NCBI GenBank assembly: GCA_040882565.1
Contig: JBBEAZ010000015.1
Span: forward strand, 72,930 to 136,929
Length of the DNA stretch: 64,000 nt
Reading direction: 5' to 3'
Source of the DNA: CF-162 sp040882565
GTDB taxonomy: Bacteria > Chloroflexota > Dehalococcoidia > SM23-28-2 > RBG-16-64-32
Below the pieces are notes generated by a model. It saw nothing but the letters and a program-made list of their open reading frames with translations. It had not been told where the DNA came from and made no database searches. Shown one piece after another: positions 1-7,745 of this stretch. The translations under genes were made by a program, and so were the position numbers. How positions within the stretch are numbered: the first letter of the stretch is position 1; each line of letters begins with the position of its first letter.

Positions 1-78
1 ACGAACAGGCGCGTCGGCAAGCGCGCACGCAACCAGCAAGACAGCCGGGAGGAGAATCCGAAGCAACGTACGCGTCAC
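1..78 (-). CDS. Putative lipoprotein, N-terminus only (partial)
   Basis: An open frame runs from a GTG at 78 to the window edge and gives 26 residues. They look like a lipoprotein signal peptide: basic start (MTRTLLR), hydrophobic core (ILLPAVLL), then a lipobox-like LVAC. The GTG lies 2 nt after the stop of the DinB-like gene on the same strand, so the two may be co-transcribed. There is no clear Shine-Dalgarno sequence. Nothing can be said about function because the rest lies outside the window. The call rests only on the signal-peptide pattern. Confidence 0.4.
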   Translation of the reverse strand, partial: MTRTLLRILLPAVLLVACALADAPVR

Positions 79-80
79 GG

Positions 81-629
81 CTACAGCGGCGCGCCCTTGA
101 GTCCCAGCAAACCCTTGATGTACTGCACCTCGCCTAGGTGCTCCGCCGTGTGGCCGATGCAGAAGAAGTTGAGCACCTCCGCCCGGTTCGCCTGGTCCAG
201 CATCGGATAGACGTCCTTGAAGAACGGCAGCGGGATCATCTCCCTGCCGTCTGCCTCGCTCAGACCGTCCGCGTACTCCTGCATCGCCGCGCCCACCGCC
301 TCCGCGTACGCCAGCACCTCCTCCAGCTCCAGCCGCACCTTCGCGATCTGCTCCCGGCTCAGCCCGGTGCCGAACGGCGGCTCCCCCGGCTCCGCGACCG
401 GCAGCCGCGACGCCCAGCCGTCTCGCACGAAGACCGACGGGCGCTGCATCAACATGCCATGGATAATTTCGTCTTCGGAACGATACGCATGCCAGATCGC
501 GAACATCATGTGGTTCGGATTCGTCTCCGGCTGCCAGTGCAGTTGCTCGGGCGTCAGCCCCTCGCACAACAGGCGAGGATACCAATGCCAGAAGTGAAGG
601 TTCTTTCGCAGGGAATCGCCAACGCTCAC
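81..629 (-). CDS. DinB-fold protein (182 aa)
   Basis: The protein resembles the DinB/YfiT-like four-helix superfamily, whose members often bind a metal through three His residues and act in thiol-dependent or detoxification reactions. Visible pieces are an N-terminal helix with FWHWYPRLL, an NHMMFAIWHAYRSEDEIIHG helix, and a C-terminal FFCIGHTAEHLGEVQYIKGLLG helix with the closely spaced His pair expected for metal binding. I place the start at GTG 629 because an AGGAGG lies 6 nt before it; the open frame extends further upstream to 695 without such a site. A second DinB-fold gene at 51059-51634 shares the overall pattern (FVYQHGLRHMGEIEHGRAL). The substrate is unknown. Confidence 0.75.
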   Translation of the reverse strand: MSVGDSLRKNLHFWHWYPRLLCEGLTPEQLHWQPETNPNHMMFAIWHAYRSEDEIIHGMLMQRPSVFVRDGWASRLPVAEPGEPPFGTGLSREQIAKVRLELEEVLAYAEAVGAAMQEYADGLSEADGREMIPLPFFKDVYPMLDQANRAEVLNFFCIGHTAEHLGEVQYIKGLLGLKGAPL

Positions 630-702
630 GCTCCGCCTCCTCGCAGCCACCCGGGCTGCGGGCGGATTGTCCGCCAGCGGCAGCGCCGCTGTCAAACGCT
701 CT

Positions 703-1044
703 CTACGCCTCTGCCAGCAACTCCTCGACTTCCAGGTGCAGGCGCGGTAGCTTCGACTCCACTACGTCCCAGACAACGCGGTTGTCCACGTCCGCATAGC
801 CATGTATCAGAATGTTCCGAAAGGCGATGATGCGCTGGTACTCGGTGACCCGCGCTGCCAGTGCGTCATCCAATCTGGCCAATTGCGCAAGCGCTTCCCC
901 GATGATCTCGAACTGCCGCTCCACAGCGGAACGCAGCAACGCATCCCTTTCGTAGTCATCGAAGACTTTGCCTTCGGTGAAGTCAGCTATCAGGGCCTCC
1001 GCTTGTTGAACGTCATACAGGTACTTCTTGGCCTCAAGCCGCAT
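703..1044 (-). CDS. hepT: HepT-like ribonuclease toxin (HEPN domain)
   Basis: A 113-residue all-helical HEPN protein. In the HepT/MntA type VII toxin-antitoxin family, HepT is an RNase whose active site is the RX4HXY motif; here it is RNILIHGY near residue 80. The typical N-terminal LEAKKYLYDVQQAEALI helix and the AVERQFEIIGEALAQL helix are present. The start is the ATG at 1044; the frame stays open to 1131 but that part overlaps mntA. The gene sits 25 nt downstream of mntA on the same strand, the usual antitoxin-first order. In this family MntA inactivates HepT by adding AMP to the Tyr of the motif, and that Tyr is present here. Confidence 0.85.
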   Translation of the reverse strand: MRLEAKKYLYDVQQAEALIADFTEGKVFDDYERDALLRSAVERQFEIIGEALAQLARLDDALAARVTEYQRIIAFRNILIHGYADVDNRVVWDVVESKLPRLHLEVEELLAEA

Positions 1045-1069
1045 AAAGCAGAGTCCTCGTCCGCTCGAC

Positions 1070-1342
1070 TCATTCGCGAAAATATGGGTTCCTGATCGCG
1101 GAGGCGACCACGAGGTCCACCGGGCGCCCAAACAGTTGCTGAAGCGCCTCGATCAGTCCGAAATAGCGGTCCGCGTAGCCGGCGCTATCTGTAAGCTCGA
1201 ACTCAACCAGAAAGTCGAGGTCGCTTTCTCCGTCACGGAACTCACCTGCCGCCGCCGAACCGAACAAGTCAAGCCGGCTCACCTGGAAGCGCTTGCATAG
1301 CGCGTCGACTTCGGTTCGGTGTTGTTTCAGCTCAGGTATCAT
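1070..1342 (-). CDS. mntA: MntA-like minimal nucleotidyltransferase antitoxin
   Basis: A 90-residue protein with the minimal nucleotidyltransferase signature GSX10-11DXD: GSAAAGEFRDGESDLDF, with G28-S29 and Asp41/Asp43 as the metal ligands. A third acidic residue, in RPVDLVV, also fits the fold. The family AMPylates its partner HepT and thereby neutralises it. The start ATG at 1342 fits the family length; the reading frame is open much further upstream but that part runs through the neighbouring dockerin gene. It is paired with hepT directly downstream. The cognate pairing is inferred from adjacency and motifs. Confidence 0.85.
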   Translation of the reverse strand: MIPELKQHRTEVDALCKRFQVSRLDLFGSAAAGEFRDGESDLDFLVEFELTDSAGYADRYFGLIEALQQLFGRPVDLVVASAIRNPYFRE

Positions 1343-1449
1343 GGCGATCCGCCTTCGCCAATAGGATAGCCGAAATCCCCGGCATAAGGGTCTCTGCCGC
1401 GCCCGAACTTCCCGTCCGCCCGCAGCGCGGCCGCTGTTCAAACGGCCGC

Positions 1450-2166
1450 TCAGTTGATCAGCGAGCAGCCTGCCGGCAGAGCCACGTCCAGCCCGCCGAT
1501 TGCGCGCAGGATCGCCAGCGCGTCCGCCGCGTTGACCTTGTCGTCGCAGTTCACGTCCGCCAGCGAGAAGCACCCGGAGTCGCCCGCGCCCGCCAGCTGG
1601 CTCAGCACCGCCAGGCCGTCCGCCGCGTTGACCACCGAGTCACAGTTGGCGTCCCCCGTGGGCGTGCCCGGCGCGCCGGCCTCGATCGTCACCGAACCGT
1701 CAGTCACGATCGCGTGGTCCGTGATGTCGTTGGCGTCGAGGTCCGACACCACCGTCACGTCGATATCGACGATCGTGCTCCCCGGCGCGTGCGCCGCCTC
1801 GAAGACGATCGTCGCAAACGTGATGTCGCCGCCGAACCCCGCCAGGTTCACGCTGTTCAACCGCAGCTCCCCGTCGCTCACGCCCTTGTTGCACAGCGCA
1901 ATCGTCGACTGGCACGACGTCGGCGCGATCATCCCGGAATCGAAGAAGATCGTTATCCCGAACGCCCCGAACGGCTCTTCAGAGTGCCCGCTGACCGTGA
2001 ACGTGAACGCCGTGTCCGGCCCCACCGTCAGATTCTCGCCGCCAACGGTAATCTCACCCTCACCCCGCGCGCTCGACGCACCAAGGAGTACGCCAACGCA
2101 AACGAACGTTAGCAGACAGGCTCGTGTCAGGTTGGACGTGTTGATGGCCAGGCTCGGCATACGCAT
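1450..2166 (-). CDS. Secreted cohesin-like plus dockerin-like protein
   Basis: 238 residues. A signal peptide (hydrophobic ACLLTFVCVGVLLGASSARG) is followed by a beta-rich domain of about 115 residues with cohesin-like strands (FGAFGITIFFDSG, FATIVFEA). The C-terminus carries two dockerin-type Ca-binding repeats, GDANCDSVVNAADGLAVL and DVNCDDKVNAADALAILR, each with Asp/Asn at the EF-loop positions. Cohesin and dockerin modules normally pair between proteins to build surface complexes. Having both in one small chain is typical of non-cellulosomal bacteria, where the partner is unknown. Two ATG codons (2166 and 2160) are possible starts. Related dockerin-like pieces occur in the decayed gene near 38905 and in the RHS protein at the window end. 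Confidence 0.75.
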   Translation of the reverse strand: MRMPSLAINTSNLTRACLLTFVCVGVLLGASSARGEGEITVGGENLTVGPDTAFTFTVSGHSEEPFGAFGITIFFDSGMIAPTSCQSTIALCNKGVSDGELRLNSVNLAGFGGDITFATIVFEAAHAPGSTIVDIDVTVVSDLDANDITDHAIVTDGSVTIEAGAPGTPTGDANCDSVVNAADGLAVLSQLAGAGDSGCFSLADVNCDDKVNAADALAILRAIGGLDVALPAGCSLIN

Positions 2167-2275
2167 CTAAAGAGAAGATACACCCGGCCTACACCAGTTA
2201 CTCACTGTATGAAAAGATCCGGTTGAGACAGAACGTTTACGCCGGCCTGCCCCGCCCCCCGGCGGCATCGCGTCC

Positions 2276-2341
2276 GTTCCCTGAGGAACGAAGCCTGCCC
2301 CGAGCGACAGTCGAAGGGTCTCGGCGCAGCGAAGGCGAGCA
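2276..2341. repeat. Dispersed repeat, copy A
   Basis: An 18-nt block (2276-2293) and a 20-nt block (2322-2341) are each identical to blocks at 7661-7678 and 7684-7703. In copy A the blocks are separated by 28 nt, in copy B by 5 nt. The first block contains the short inverted repeat GTTCC-CTGA-GGAAC. Both copies are between genes, so this looks like a small dispersed intergenic element. Confidence 0.6.
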
Positions 2342-2454
2342 CCACCCAAACGCCTCGCACACAAGCAAACACATTCCCCTCGCCCATGCATGGGAGAGGG
2401 GCCAAGCACTGTCCACTGTTCACTATCCACTGTCCACTGTCCACTGTTCCGCCT

Positions 2455-2470
2455 TGTGACACATGTCACA
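2455..2470. promoter_or_regulatory. Perfect CRP/FNR-family type palindrome
   Basis: The sequence is TGTGAC-ACAT-GTCACA, a perfect inverted repeat that matches the classical CRP half-site layout TGTGA-N6-TCACA. It lies about 80 nt upstream of the small ORF at 2548 and about 330 nt upstream of the MMPL gene. Binding by a Crp-type regulator is inferred from the consensus only; no such regulator gene is in the window. Confidence 0.55.
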
Positions 2471-2483
2471 GCCACAAATCCGT

Positions 2484-2498
2484 TACCCCCGTAGGGTA
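2484..2498. promoter_or_regulatory. TACCC-N5-GGGTA dyad, possible operator
   Basis: A perfect 5+5 inverted repeat with a 5-nt centre, 14 nt after the CRP-type palindrome and 50 nt before the small ORF. TACCC/GGGTA dyads recall operators of metal-sensing repressors such as CsoR, but no regulator gene is nearby and the assignment is weak. Confidence 0.35.
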
Positions 2499-2547
2499 TG
2501 TACAGGCGGCACGCCAATCGCGGCCGCACTACGGAAGGGAGTCCGAA

Positions 2548-2733
2548 ATGTTCGGCTTTATATCAGAAGAGCTGGTCTGGGCCACGTGCCGTGACCGCGA
2601 AGAAGAGGCCCGCCGCGTTAACCCGCACACCGAAAGGCGGCCGGACCCTGAGCGCACGTCCCACGAGGCCGAGCAGCGCCGCAGCACCTGGTTCTGGAGC
2701 GCCCCCGCGCTCAGGGCCGGCTCACGCAGCTAG
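2548..2733 (+). CDS. Small hypothetical protein (61 aa)
   Basis: A 61-residue ORF starting MFGFISEELVWATCRDREEE and ending in a tryptophan-containing basic tail. A purine-rich ribosome site (GGAAGGGA) sits 8 nt before the ATG, which is the best reason to believe it. It is hydrophilic and probably helical, with no known domain that I recognise. It lies between the regulatory palindromes at 2455-2498 and the MMPL transporter, 67 nt upstream of the latter on the same strand, so it could be a leader or co-expressed gene. Confidence 0.45.
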   Translation: MFGFISEELVWATCRDREEEARRVNPHTERRPDPERTSHEAEQRRSTWFWSAPALRAGSRS

Positions 2734-2800
2734 GCGTTGAATTGACCTCACCCCGCTCATCCATACGAGACTACCCGCCCATCTAGGAGAGGTTGCCCCT

Positions 2801-5011
2801 GTGCGTCTTGACCTGAGCACCGAATCGTTCGCCGCCGCGAGCGCGCGCCACCCCTGGACCGTCATCGGCATCTGGATCGGGATTTTCGCGGTGGCGATCT
2901 TCCTCATCGCCACGCTCCTTTCCGACGCCCTGACCACCGAGATCGCCCTCACCAACAACCCCGAGTCACAGCGCGCCGACGACATCCTCGAGGCGTGGCG
3001 CGGCGAGGACCACGACGACGAGATCATCATCGTCCAATCGGCAGATCTCACCGTCGACGACCCCGCCTTTCAGTCTCACGTCGAAGCCATCTACAACGAT
3101 CTCTCAGCGCTGCCTGACGACGTCATCATCGGCGGCGCCAACTTCTACCAGAGCGGCGATGAGACGCTCGTCTCCGCCGACCGTCACACGACGATCATGC
3201 CCTTCCAGATGGCCGGCGACGAACTGGACGCCGACGATCACATCGAAGACGTCCGGAACGTCGTCGACGACGCCAACGCAGACGGCTTCCAGGTCCACGT
3301 TGCCGGTGGCGCCAGCATCAACTTCGACATCCAGCACCAGGCCGAGAAGGACCTCCAGACCGGCGAGGCGATCGGCGTCCCGATCGCGCTTCTTGTACTC
3401 CTCCTCGTCTTCGGCGCGCTCACCGCGGCGTTCATTCCGCTGGTCCTTGGCATCTTCTCGATCGTCGTCGCCGTCGGCCTCACGGCCCTTTTCGGCCAGG
3501 GCTTCCAGTTCTCCTTCTTCGTCGTCAACGTCATCACGATGATGGGCCTCGCCGTCGGCATCGACTACTCGCTCTTTATCGTCTCCCGCTACCGCGAGGA
3601 GCGCATCACCGGCATCGAGAAGATCGAGGCGATCCGCGCCGCCGGCGCCACCGCCAGCCGCGCCGTCTTCTTCAGCGGCATGACCGTCGTCTTTGCCCTC
3701 TTCGGCATGCTCCTCGTTCCCTCCACCATCTTCCGCAGCCTCGGCGCCGGCGCCATCATCGTCGTCATTGTCTCCGTCCTCGTCTCCCTGACGCTTCTGC
3801 CCGCGATCCTCGGCCTCCTCGGCGACCGCGTCAACTCGCTGCGCGTCCCCTTCGTCGGCCGCTCTCTCGACAAGGTCGACCACGAGCGCACCGGCGGCTT
3901 CTGGGACCGCATCAGCCGCACCGTCATGCGCTACCCCGTCGTCAGCCTGATCGTCGGCAGCGCTATCATGCTCGCCCTGGCCGTTCCCTACCTCGACATC
4001 AACCCCGGCTCGGCCGGCGTCAGCACGCTCCCCCGCAGCACGCACTCGTACGAGGCCTTCACCTTGCTCCGCGAAGAGTTCAACTTCGGCCTCATCAGCC
4101 CCACCGAAATCGTCATCCACGACGGCGATATCACCCGCCCCGACGTGGACGCCGGGATCGATCGCCTCTCCGAGCGTCTCGCCGAGGACCCGCTCTTCGG
4201 CCCGCCCACGTTCGAGGCCAGTCCCGACAGCTCGACCGGGCTCCTCTCCGTCAACGTCAACGCCGACCCCAACAGCGACGAGGCCGTGGACGCCGTCCGC
4301 AATCTGCGCGACGAACTCATCCCCGAAGCGTTCAGCGGCGTCGATGCGGAGGTCCTCGTCACCGGCGTCACCGCCGGCAGCATCGACTACTACGACACGA
4401 CCTCCGACTACACGCCGGTGGTCATCATTTTCGTCCTCGCGCTCAGCTTCGTCCTCCTCACGATCGTCTTCCGCTCGATCGTCGTTCCCCTCAAGGCGAT
4501 CGTCATGAACCTGCTCTCGGTCGGCGCTGCCTACGGCGCGCTCGTTCTGGTCTTCCAGAAGGGCGTCGGCAACGAACTCTTCGGCTTCCAGCAAGTGGAC
4601 GTCATCGAAGCCTGGGTGCCGTTGTGGACGTTCTCCATCCTCTTCGGGCTCTCAATGGACTACCACGTCTTCCTCCTCAGCCGTATCCGCGAGCGCTTCA
4701 ACCGCACTCACGACAACCGCGAGTCCGTCGCCTTTGGCTTGCGCTCTACGGCCGGCATCATCACCGGCGCCGCGCTCATCATGGCCAGCGTCTTCATGGG
4801 CATCGCCCTCGGCGAGCTCGTCATGTTCCAGCAGATGGGATTCGGCCTCGCCGTCGCCGTCATGCTCGACGCCACGATCGTCCGTTCCGTGATCGTCCCC
4901 GCGGCCATGGAGCTGCTCGGCGACCGCAACTGGTACCTGCCTCCGGTGCTCCGCTGGCTCCCCGAGCTGCGCACCGAGGGTCCTGCTCGCGAAGTCCCCG
5001 AAGCGCGTTAG
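2801..5011 (+). CDS. MMPL-family RND transporter
   Basis: 736 residues, a normal length for the MMPL branch of the RND superfamily of proton-driven exporters of lipids or hydrophobic compounds. The layout is one N-terminal membrane helix (about 22-45), an extracytoplasmic domain, five helices (about 180-345), a second domain, and five more helices (about 540-710). Each half carries the proton-relay type motif: GIDYSLFIVSRYREER in the first half and LSMDYHVFLLSRIRERF in the second. The start is GTG 2801, preceded by TAGGAGAGG. It converges with the stress-protein gene, with only 5 nt between stops. The cargo is unknown. Confidence 0.9.
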   Translation: MRLDLSTESFAAASARHPWTVIGIWIGIFAVAIFLIATLLSDALTTEIALTNNPESQRADDILEAWRGEDHDDEIIIVQSADLTVDDPAFQSHVEAIYNDLSALPDDVIIGGANFYQSGDETLVSADRHTTIMPFQMAGDELDADDHIEDVRNVVDDANADGFQVHVAGGASINFDIQHQAEKDLQTGEAIGVPIALLVLLLVFGALTAAFIPLVLGIFSIVVAVGLTALFGQGFQFSFFVVNVITMMGLAVGIDYSLFIVSRYREERITGIEKIEAIRAAGATASRAVFFSGMTVVFALFGMLLVPSTIFRSLGAGAIIVVIVSVLVSLTLLPAILGLLGDRVNSLRVPFVGRSLDKVDHERTGGFWDRISRTVMRYPVVSLIVGSAIMLALAVPYLDINPGSAGVSTLPRSTHSYEAFTLLREEFNFGLISPTEIVIHDGDITRPDVDAGIDRLSERLAEDPLFGPPTFEASPDSSTGLLSVNVNADPNSDEAVDAVRNLRDELIPEAFSGVDAEVLVTGVTAGSIDYYDTTSDYTPVVIIFVLALSFVLLTIVFRSIVVPLKAIVMNLLSVGAAYGALVLVFQKGVGNELFGFQQVDVIEAWVPLWTFSILFGLSMDYHVFLLSRIRERFNRTHDNRESVAFGLRSTAGIITGAALIMASVFMGIALGELVMFQQMGFGLAVAVMLDATIVRSVIVPAAMELLGDRNWYLPPVLRWLPELRTEGPAREVPEAR

Positions 5012-5016
5012 GTCCG

Positions 5017-5913
5017 CTATCCCGTAGGTCGCAATACCAGGCACGGCACGTCCGCGCACCGCCGGACCACGCCGTCCGCGACGCTCCCGAACGCCGCTCG
5101 CGCAACGCCACCGCGCCCGTTCGTCGCGATGGCGATCAGATCCGCGCCCGTCTCGTCCGCCGCGCGAATGATCCCTTCGACAGCCGTGTCCAGGTTCACG
5201 ACCATCGTCACCTCCACGCCGCGCGACTTCACGCCCTGCGCCGCCGTCGTCAGGATCTGCTTTGCCTGCTCCTGCAAGTCTTCCGCCACCTGGCCAATCG
5301 CTGCGGCGCCCGCCATCTCAAACCCCGGATAGGCAAACAGCGGCTGAACTGCGTGATAGAGCACAATCGAGGCGCCCATCGCCTTCGCGAACCCTTCCAC
5401 CACCGGCAGAATGCTCTGGGCGGCCTCCGAGCCGTCCAGCGGCACGAGTATCTTCTTGATCACTGGCCCCGGCGCGCCCTTGTCCTCGCCTGACTTCGGC
5501 CGGATCACCAGGACCGGCACCTTTGATTCCTCCAGCAGCTTCGTAGCCGTGCTCCCGAACAGCCATCGCGCCAGCCCGGACCGTCCGTGCGTGGCAATCG
5601 CCAGCAAGTCTGCCTTCTCCTCATTCACGGCAGCGAGCACTGCCTCAGCGGCATCGCCCTCGACCAGCTTGGTCGTCACCTTCTGGCTGTCGGCCCCGGC
5701 GGCCTTCCGCGCCTGTTCCAGGTACTCAGTCGCGACCTCAGACTCGCGCTCCATCACCTGTAGGTTGAGCGTCGCGTCCCAGACGCCCACTTGCTCCACC
5801 GCCGTCACGAACAGCAACTCGCCGCCCGAGTGTTTGGCGATCTCCGCCGCGAACGGGATCACGGTTTCGGCCGTCTCCGACCCGTCAAGGGGCACGACTA
5901 TCTTCTTGAACAC
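5017..5913 (-). CDS. Tandem universal stress protein (two UspA domains)
   Basis: 298 residues made of two UspA domains of about 145 residues each. Both begin with the VVPLDGSE / LVPLDGSE strand-loop, and both carry the ATP-binding GxxG-X9-G(S/T) pattern near their end: GRSGLARWLFGSTATKLL in the first and NGRGGVARAAFGSVADGVV in the second. Such proteins bind ATP and act in general stress responses in the cytoplasm. The start ATG at 5913 has a purine-rich GGAGGTGTCC before it. The stop overlaps no gene but lies 5 nt from the MMPL stop. Confidence 0.9.
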   Translation of the reverse strand: MFKKIVVPLDGSETAETVIPFAAEIAKHSGGELLFVTAVEQVGVWDATLNLQVMERESEVATEYLEQARKAAGADSQKVTTKLVEGDAAEAVLAAVNEEKADLLAIATHGRSGLARWLFGSTATKLLEESKVPVLVIRPKSGEDKGAPGPVIKKILVPLDGSEAAQSILPVVEGFAKAMGASIVLYHAVQPLFAYPGFEMAGAAAIGQVAEDLQEQAKQILTTAAQGVKSRGVEVTMVVNLDTAVEGIIRAADETGADLIAIATNGRGGVARAAFGSVADGVVRRCADVPCLVLRPTG

Positions 5914-6033
5914 GGGACACCTCCAGTGCTGGTCGCTCAGCGGCTACCCCATATGTAGCACCGCCGCCGGGCTGTGGCCAGTCTGCCAGGTGTCGCCTGC
6001 GCTCGTGCCGTCTGGCACTACTGAATCGCGCCG

Positions 6034-6264
6034 CTATTGGGGCAGAAGCGTCGGGCGGGCCAATCCCGTCCGATCGTCGCTTGCCCACCGCGTCAGCCGC
6101 CCAATCTTGTTAGCCGGCTCTGCCCGCGCATTACACTGCAGGCACGTGTAGAACTCACCAGAGAAGTCAGACCGAAACTCGAGGTCCCCCAGGCAATGCG
6201 AGCAGCACTTGAGCAATAGGGCAAGGTCAATCGCCTTGCGCGCCCGCTGAGGGAGGTAACGCAT
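6034..6264 (-). CDS. Small zinc-ribbon protein
   Basis: 76 residues with two Cys pairs, C-S-H-C and C-L-Q-C, about 17 residues apart. They frame GDLEFRSDFSGEFYTC and fit a zinc ribbon. The N-terminus is basic and helical (MRYLPQRARKAIDLAL). The start ATG is preceded by GAAGGAGAACAGT, a good ribosome site. It lies on the same strand as the stress protein, 120 nt upstream of its start. The function is unknown; a structural or nucleic-acid-binding role is possible. Confidence 0.6.
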   Translation of the reverse strand: MRYLPQRARKAIDLALLLKCCSHCLGDLEFRSDFSGEFYTCLQCNARAEPANKIGRLTRWASDDRTGLARPTLLPQ

Positions 6265-6591
6265 ACTGTTCTCCTTCGCTAGCGGACCAGCGCGTTGCGG
6301 CGCGGGTCCCTCTCAGTGGCCTGCGGGGTTAGCTGTCGGGTTAGGGCTGAGAGGTCACTGCCCTTCCACATTTCGGCGGATTAACCCCGGTGGGCTGTGG
6401 GTCCCCCGCTCCTCCGGTTCGCCGGAGGATTCGGCCAATCCCTACAATAGCCCAATGCGGAAGCCTGTCAACGGAATTGAGGTTACAGAAACATTTAGGT
6501 CTGGTTACGCCGCTTTGACGGTTGTGTATCGCGCCCGATATTCTTGCCCCATAGCCCGCAGGTCGCGGACCTGCCCGAAGGAGTGTGCCCA
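6265..6591. other. Divergent intergenic region with a UUCG hairpin
   Basis: This is the spacer between two divergent genes. I see no ORF that looks coding. It contains a perfect 7-bp stem closed by a TTCG tetraloop at 6411-6428, and the ribosome site of the LLM gene at 6578-6584. Confidence 0.5.
6411..6428. other. CCTCCGG-TTCG-CCGGAGG hairpin
   Basis: A perfect 7-bp stem with a UUCG loop, which is very stable in RNA read on the plus strand. It is not followed by a T-run on either strand, so a simple intrinsic terminator is unlikely. It may be a leader or REP-like structure. Confidence 0.45.
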
Positions 6592-7509
6592 TTGAGAGTC
6601 TCGATCTTCCATGGCGGCAGCGCCGACGTCGATAGTCACGTCCAGGCCGCTGTCGACGCCGAGAACGACGGCTTCGACGGCTACTGGTACCCCCAGATCT
6701 TCGGCCCCGAGGTGCTCACCATCATCGCCCTCGCCGGCCAGAAGACCAGCCGCATCGAGTTCGGCACCTGCGTCGTCCCAACCTACACCCGTCACCCCAC
6801 CATCATGGCTCAGCAGGCGCTCACAACGCAGGCCGCCGCTGGCGGTCGCTTCAACCTCGGCCTCGGCCTCTCGCACGCCCCGGTCGTCGAGTCCATGTGG
6901 GGGCTCTCCTACGAACGCCCCGCCGTCCACATGCGCGAGTACCTCTCCGTTCTCCAGCCCCTCCTCACCGAGGGCCGCGTCTCATTCAGCGGCGAGATGT
7001 TCAAGGTCAACGCCCAGGTCTCCGTGCCGGCCCCGAAGCCACCGCCAGTGCTTATCGCCGCGCTCGCGCCTGTCATGCTCAAGATGGCCGGTGAGCGCAC
7101 AGACGGCACCATCACCTGGATGGTCGGTCCCAGGACCCTGGAAACACACACCGTGCCACGCATCAACCGCGCTGCCGACGGCGCCGGCCGCCCTCACCCT
7201 CGCGTCGTCGTCGGCCTCCCGATCGCCGTCACCGACGACCCCGACGCCGCTCGCGAAAAAGCGGCCGCGATGTTCATGATCTACGGCACTCTGCCAAACT
7301 ACCAGCGCGTCCTCGGCATCGAAGGCGCAGCCGGCCCGAAAGACATCGCAATCGTCGGCAACGAGGCTCAGGTCGAGCAGCAGATCCGCGACGTCGCCTC
7401 AGCCGGCGCAACGGACCTCCTCGCCGCCTCCTTCCCCGTCGACGCGGACGCTAAACAATCCCTCGCCCGCACCCGCGCCCTCCTCAAAAGCCTCATCGGC
7501 AAGGTCTAA
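6592..7509 (+). CDS. LLM-class (luciferase-like) flavin/F420-dependent oxidoreductase
   Basis: About 305 residues. The TIM-barrel luciferase-like monooxygenase family uses FMN or coenzyme F420. The start strand LRVSIFHGG, the EFGTCVVPTYTRHPTIMAQQALTTQ segment and GRFNLGLGLSHAPVVESMWG are typical, the last recalling F420-dependent members. I place the start at TTG 6592, 8 nt after GAAGGAG; an upstream ATG at 6544 would add 16 residues unlike the family start. The C-terminal DVASAGATDLLAASFPV is also typical. The substrate is unknown, and cofactor choice cannot be read with certainty. Confidence 0.8.
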   Translation: MRVSIFHGGSADVDSHVQAAVDAENDGFDGYWYPQIFGPEVLTIIALAGQKTSRIEFGTCVVPTYTRHPTIMAQQALTTQAAAGGRFNLGLGLSHAPVVESMWGLSYERPAVHMREYLSVLQPLLTEGRVSFSGEMFKVNAQVSVPAPKPPPVLIAALAPVMLKMAGERTDGTITWMVGPRTLETHTVPRINRAADGAGRPHPRVVVGLPIAVTDDPDAAREKAAAMFMIYGTLPNYQRVLGIEGAAGPKDIAIVGNEAQVEQQIRDVASAGATDLLAASFPVDADAKQSLARTRALLKSLIGKV

Positions 7510-7550
7510 CACGGGCTCAGCAACGCGTGCGCCGACGTACCATCCCGTAG

Positions 7551-7612
7551 GGGCGTAGCAACCGTCCAATACGCGCGCCGAACGGGATCACGCCTTCGCG
7601 GTTGCTACGCCC
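7551..7612. repeat. 14-bp perfect inverted repeat between genes
   Basis: GGGCGTAGCAACCG at 7551-7564 is perfectly complementary to 7599-7612, with a 34-nt centre. An outer ATCCCGT (7542) is also matched by ACGGGAT (7582). It lies after the LLM gene and before the dispersed repeat copy B, and may be a REP or MITE-like remnant or a structured 3' end. Confidence 0.55.
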
Positions 7613-7660
7613 AAGACGCCCCGCCTCGCGACCACGCCTCGCCCTCCCGGCCAGCGCAAC

Positions 7661-7703
7661 GTTCCCTGAGGAACGAAGGGCCCCGGCGCAGCGAAGGCGA
7701 GCA
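7661..7703. repeat. Dispersed repeat, copy B
   Basis: This is the second copy of the element at 2276-2341: an 18-nt block and a 20-nt block identical to copy A, with a shorter spacer. It sits in the 236-nt gene-free gap between the LLM gene and the SDR gene. Confidence 0.6.
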
Positions 7704-7745
7704 TCAGCCCAACACCACGCTCCGCCGCACTACACTCGCGGCTCG

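Larger units (their letters stand above)
2167..2547. other. Gene-free stretch with repeats and palindromes
   Basis: No convincing gene. It holds a repeat shared with 7661-7703 (copies of its two blocks at 2276-2293 and 2322-2341), a run of imperfect CACTGTCCA-type short tandem units (about 2406-2450), a CRP-type palindrome (2455-2470) and a TACCC/GGGTA dyad (2484-2498). The last two lie just before a small ORF and the MMPL transporter gene. Confidence 0.6.

Noticed and set aside
3104..4594. Long antisense open frame (496 codons) inside the MMPL gene
   Set aside because: Its product is a monotonous Asp/Glu/Ala/Val-rich sequence produced by reading a high-GC gene backwards; the plus strand encodes a complete MMPL transporter.
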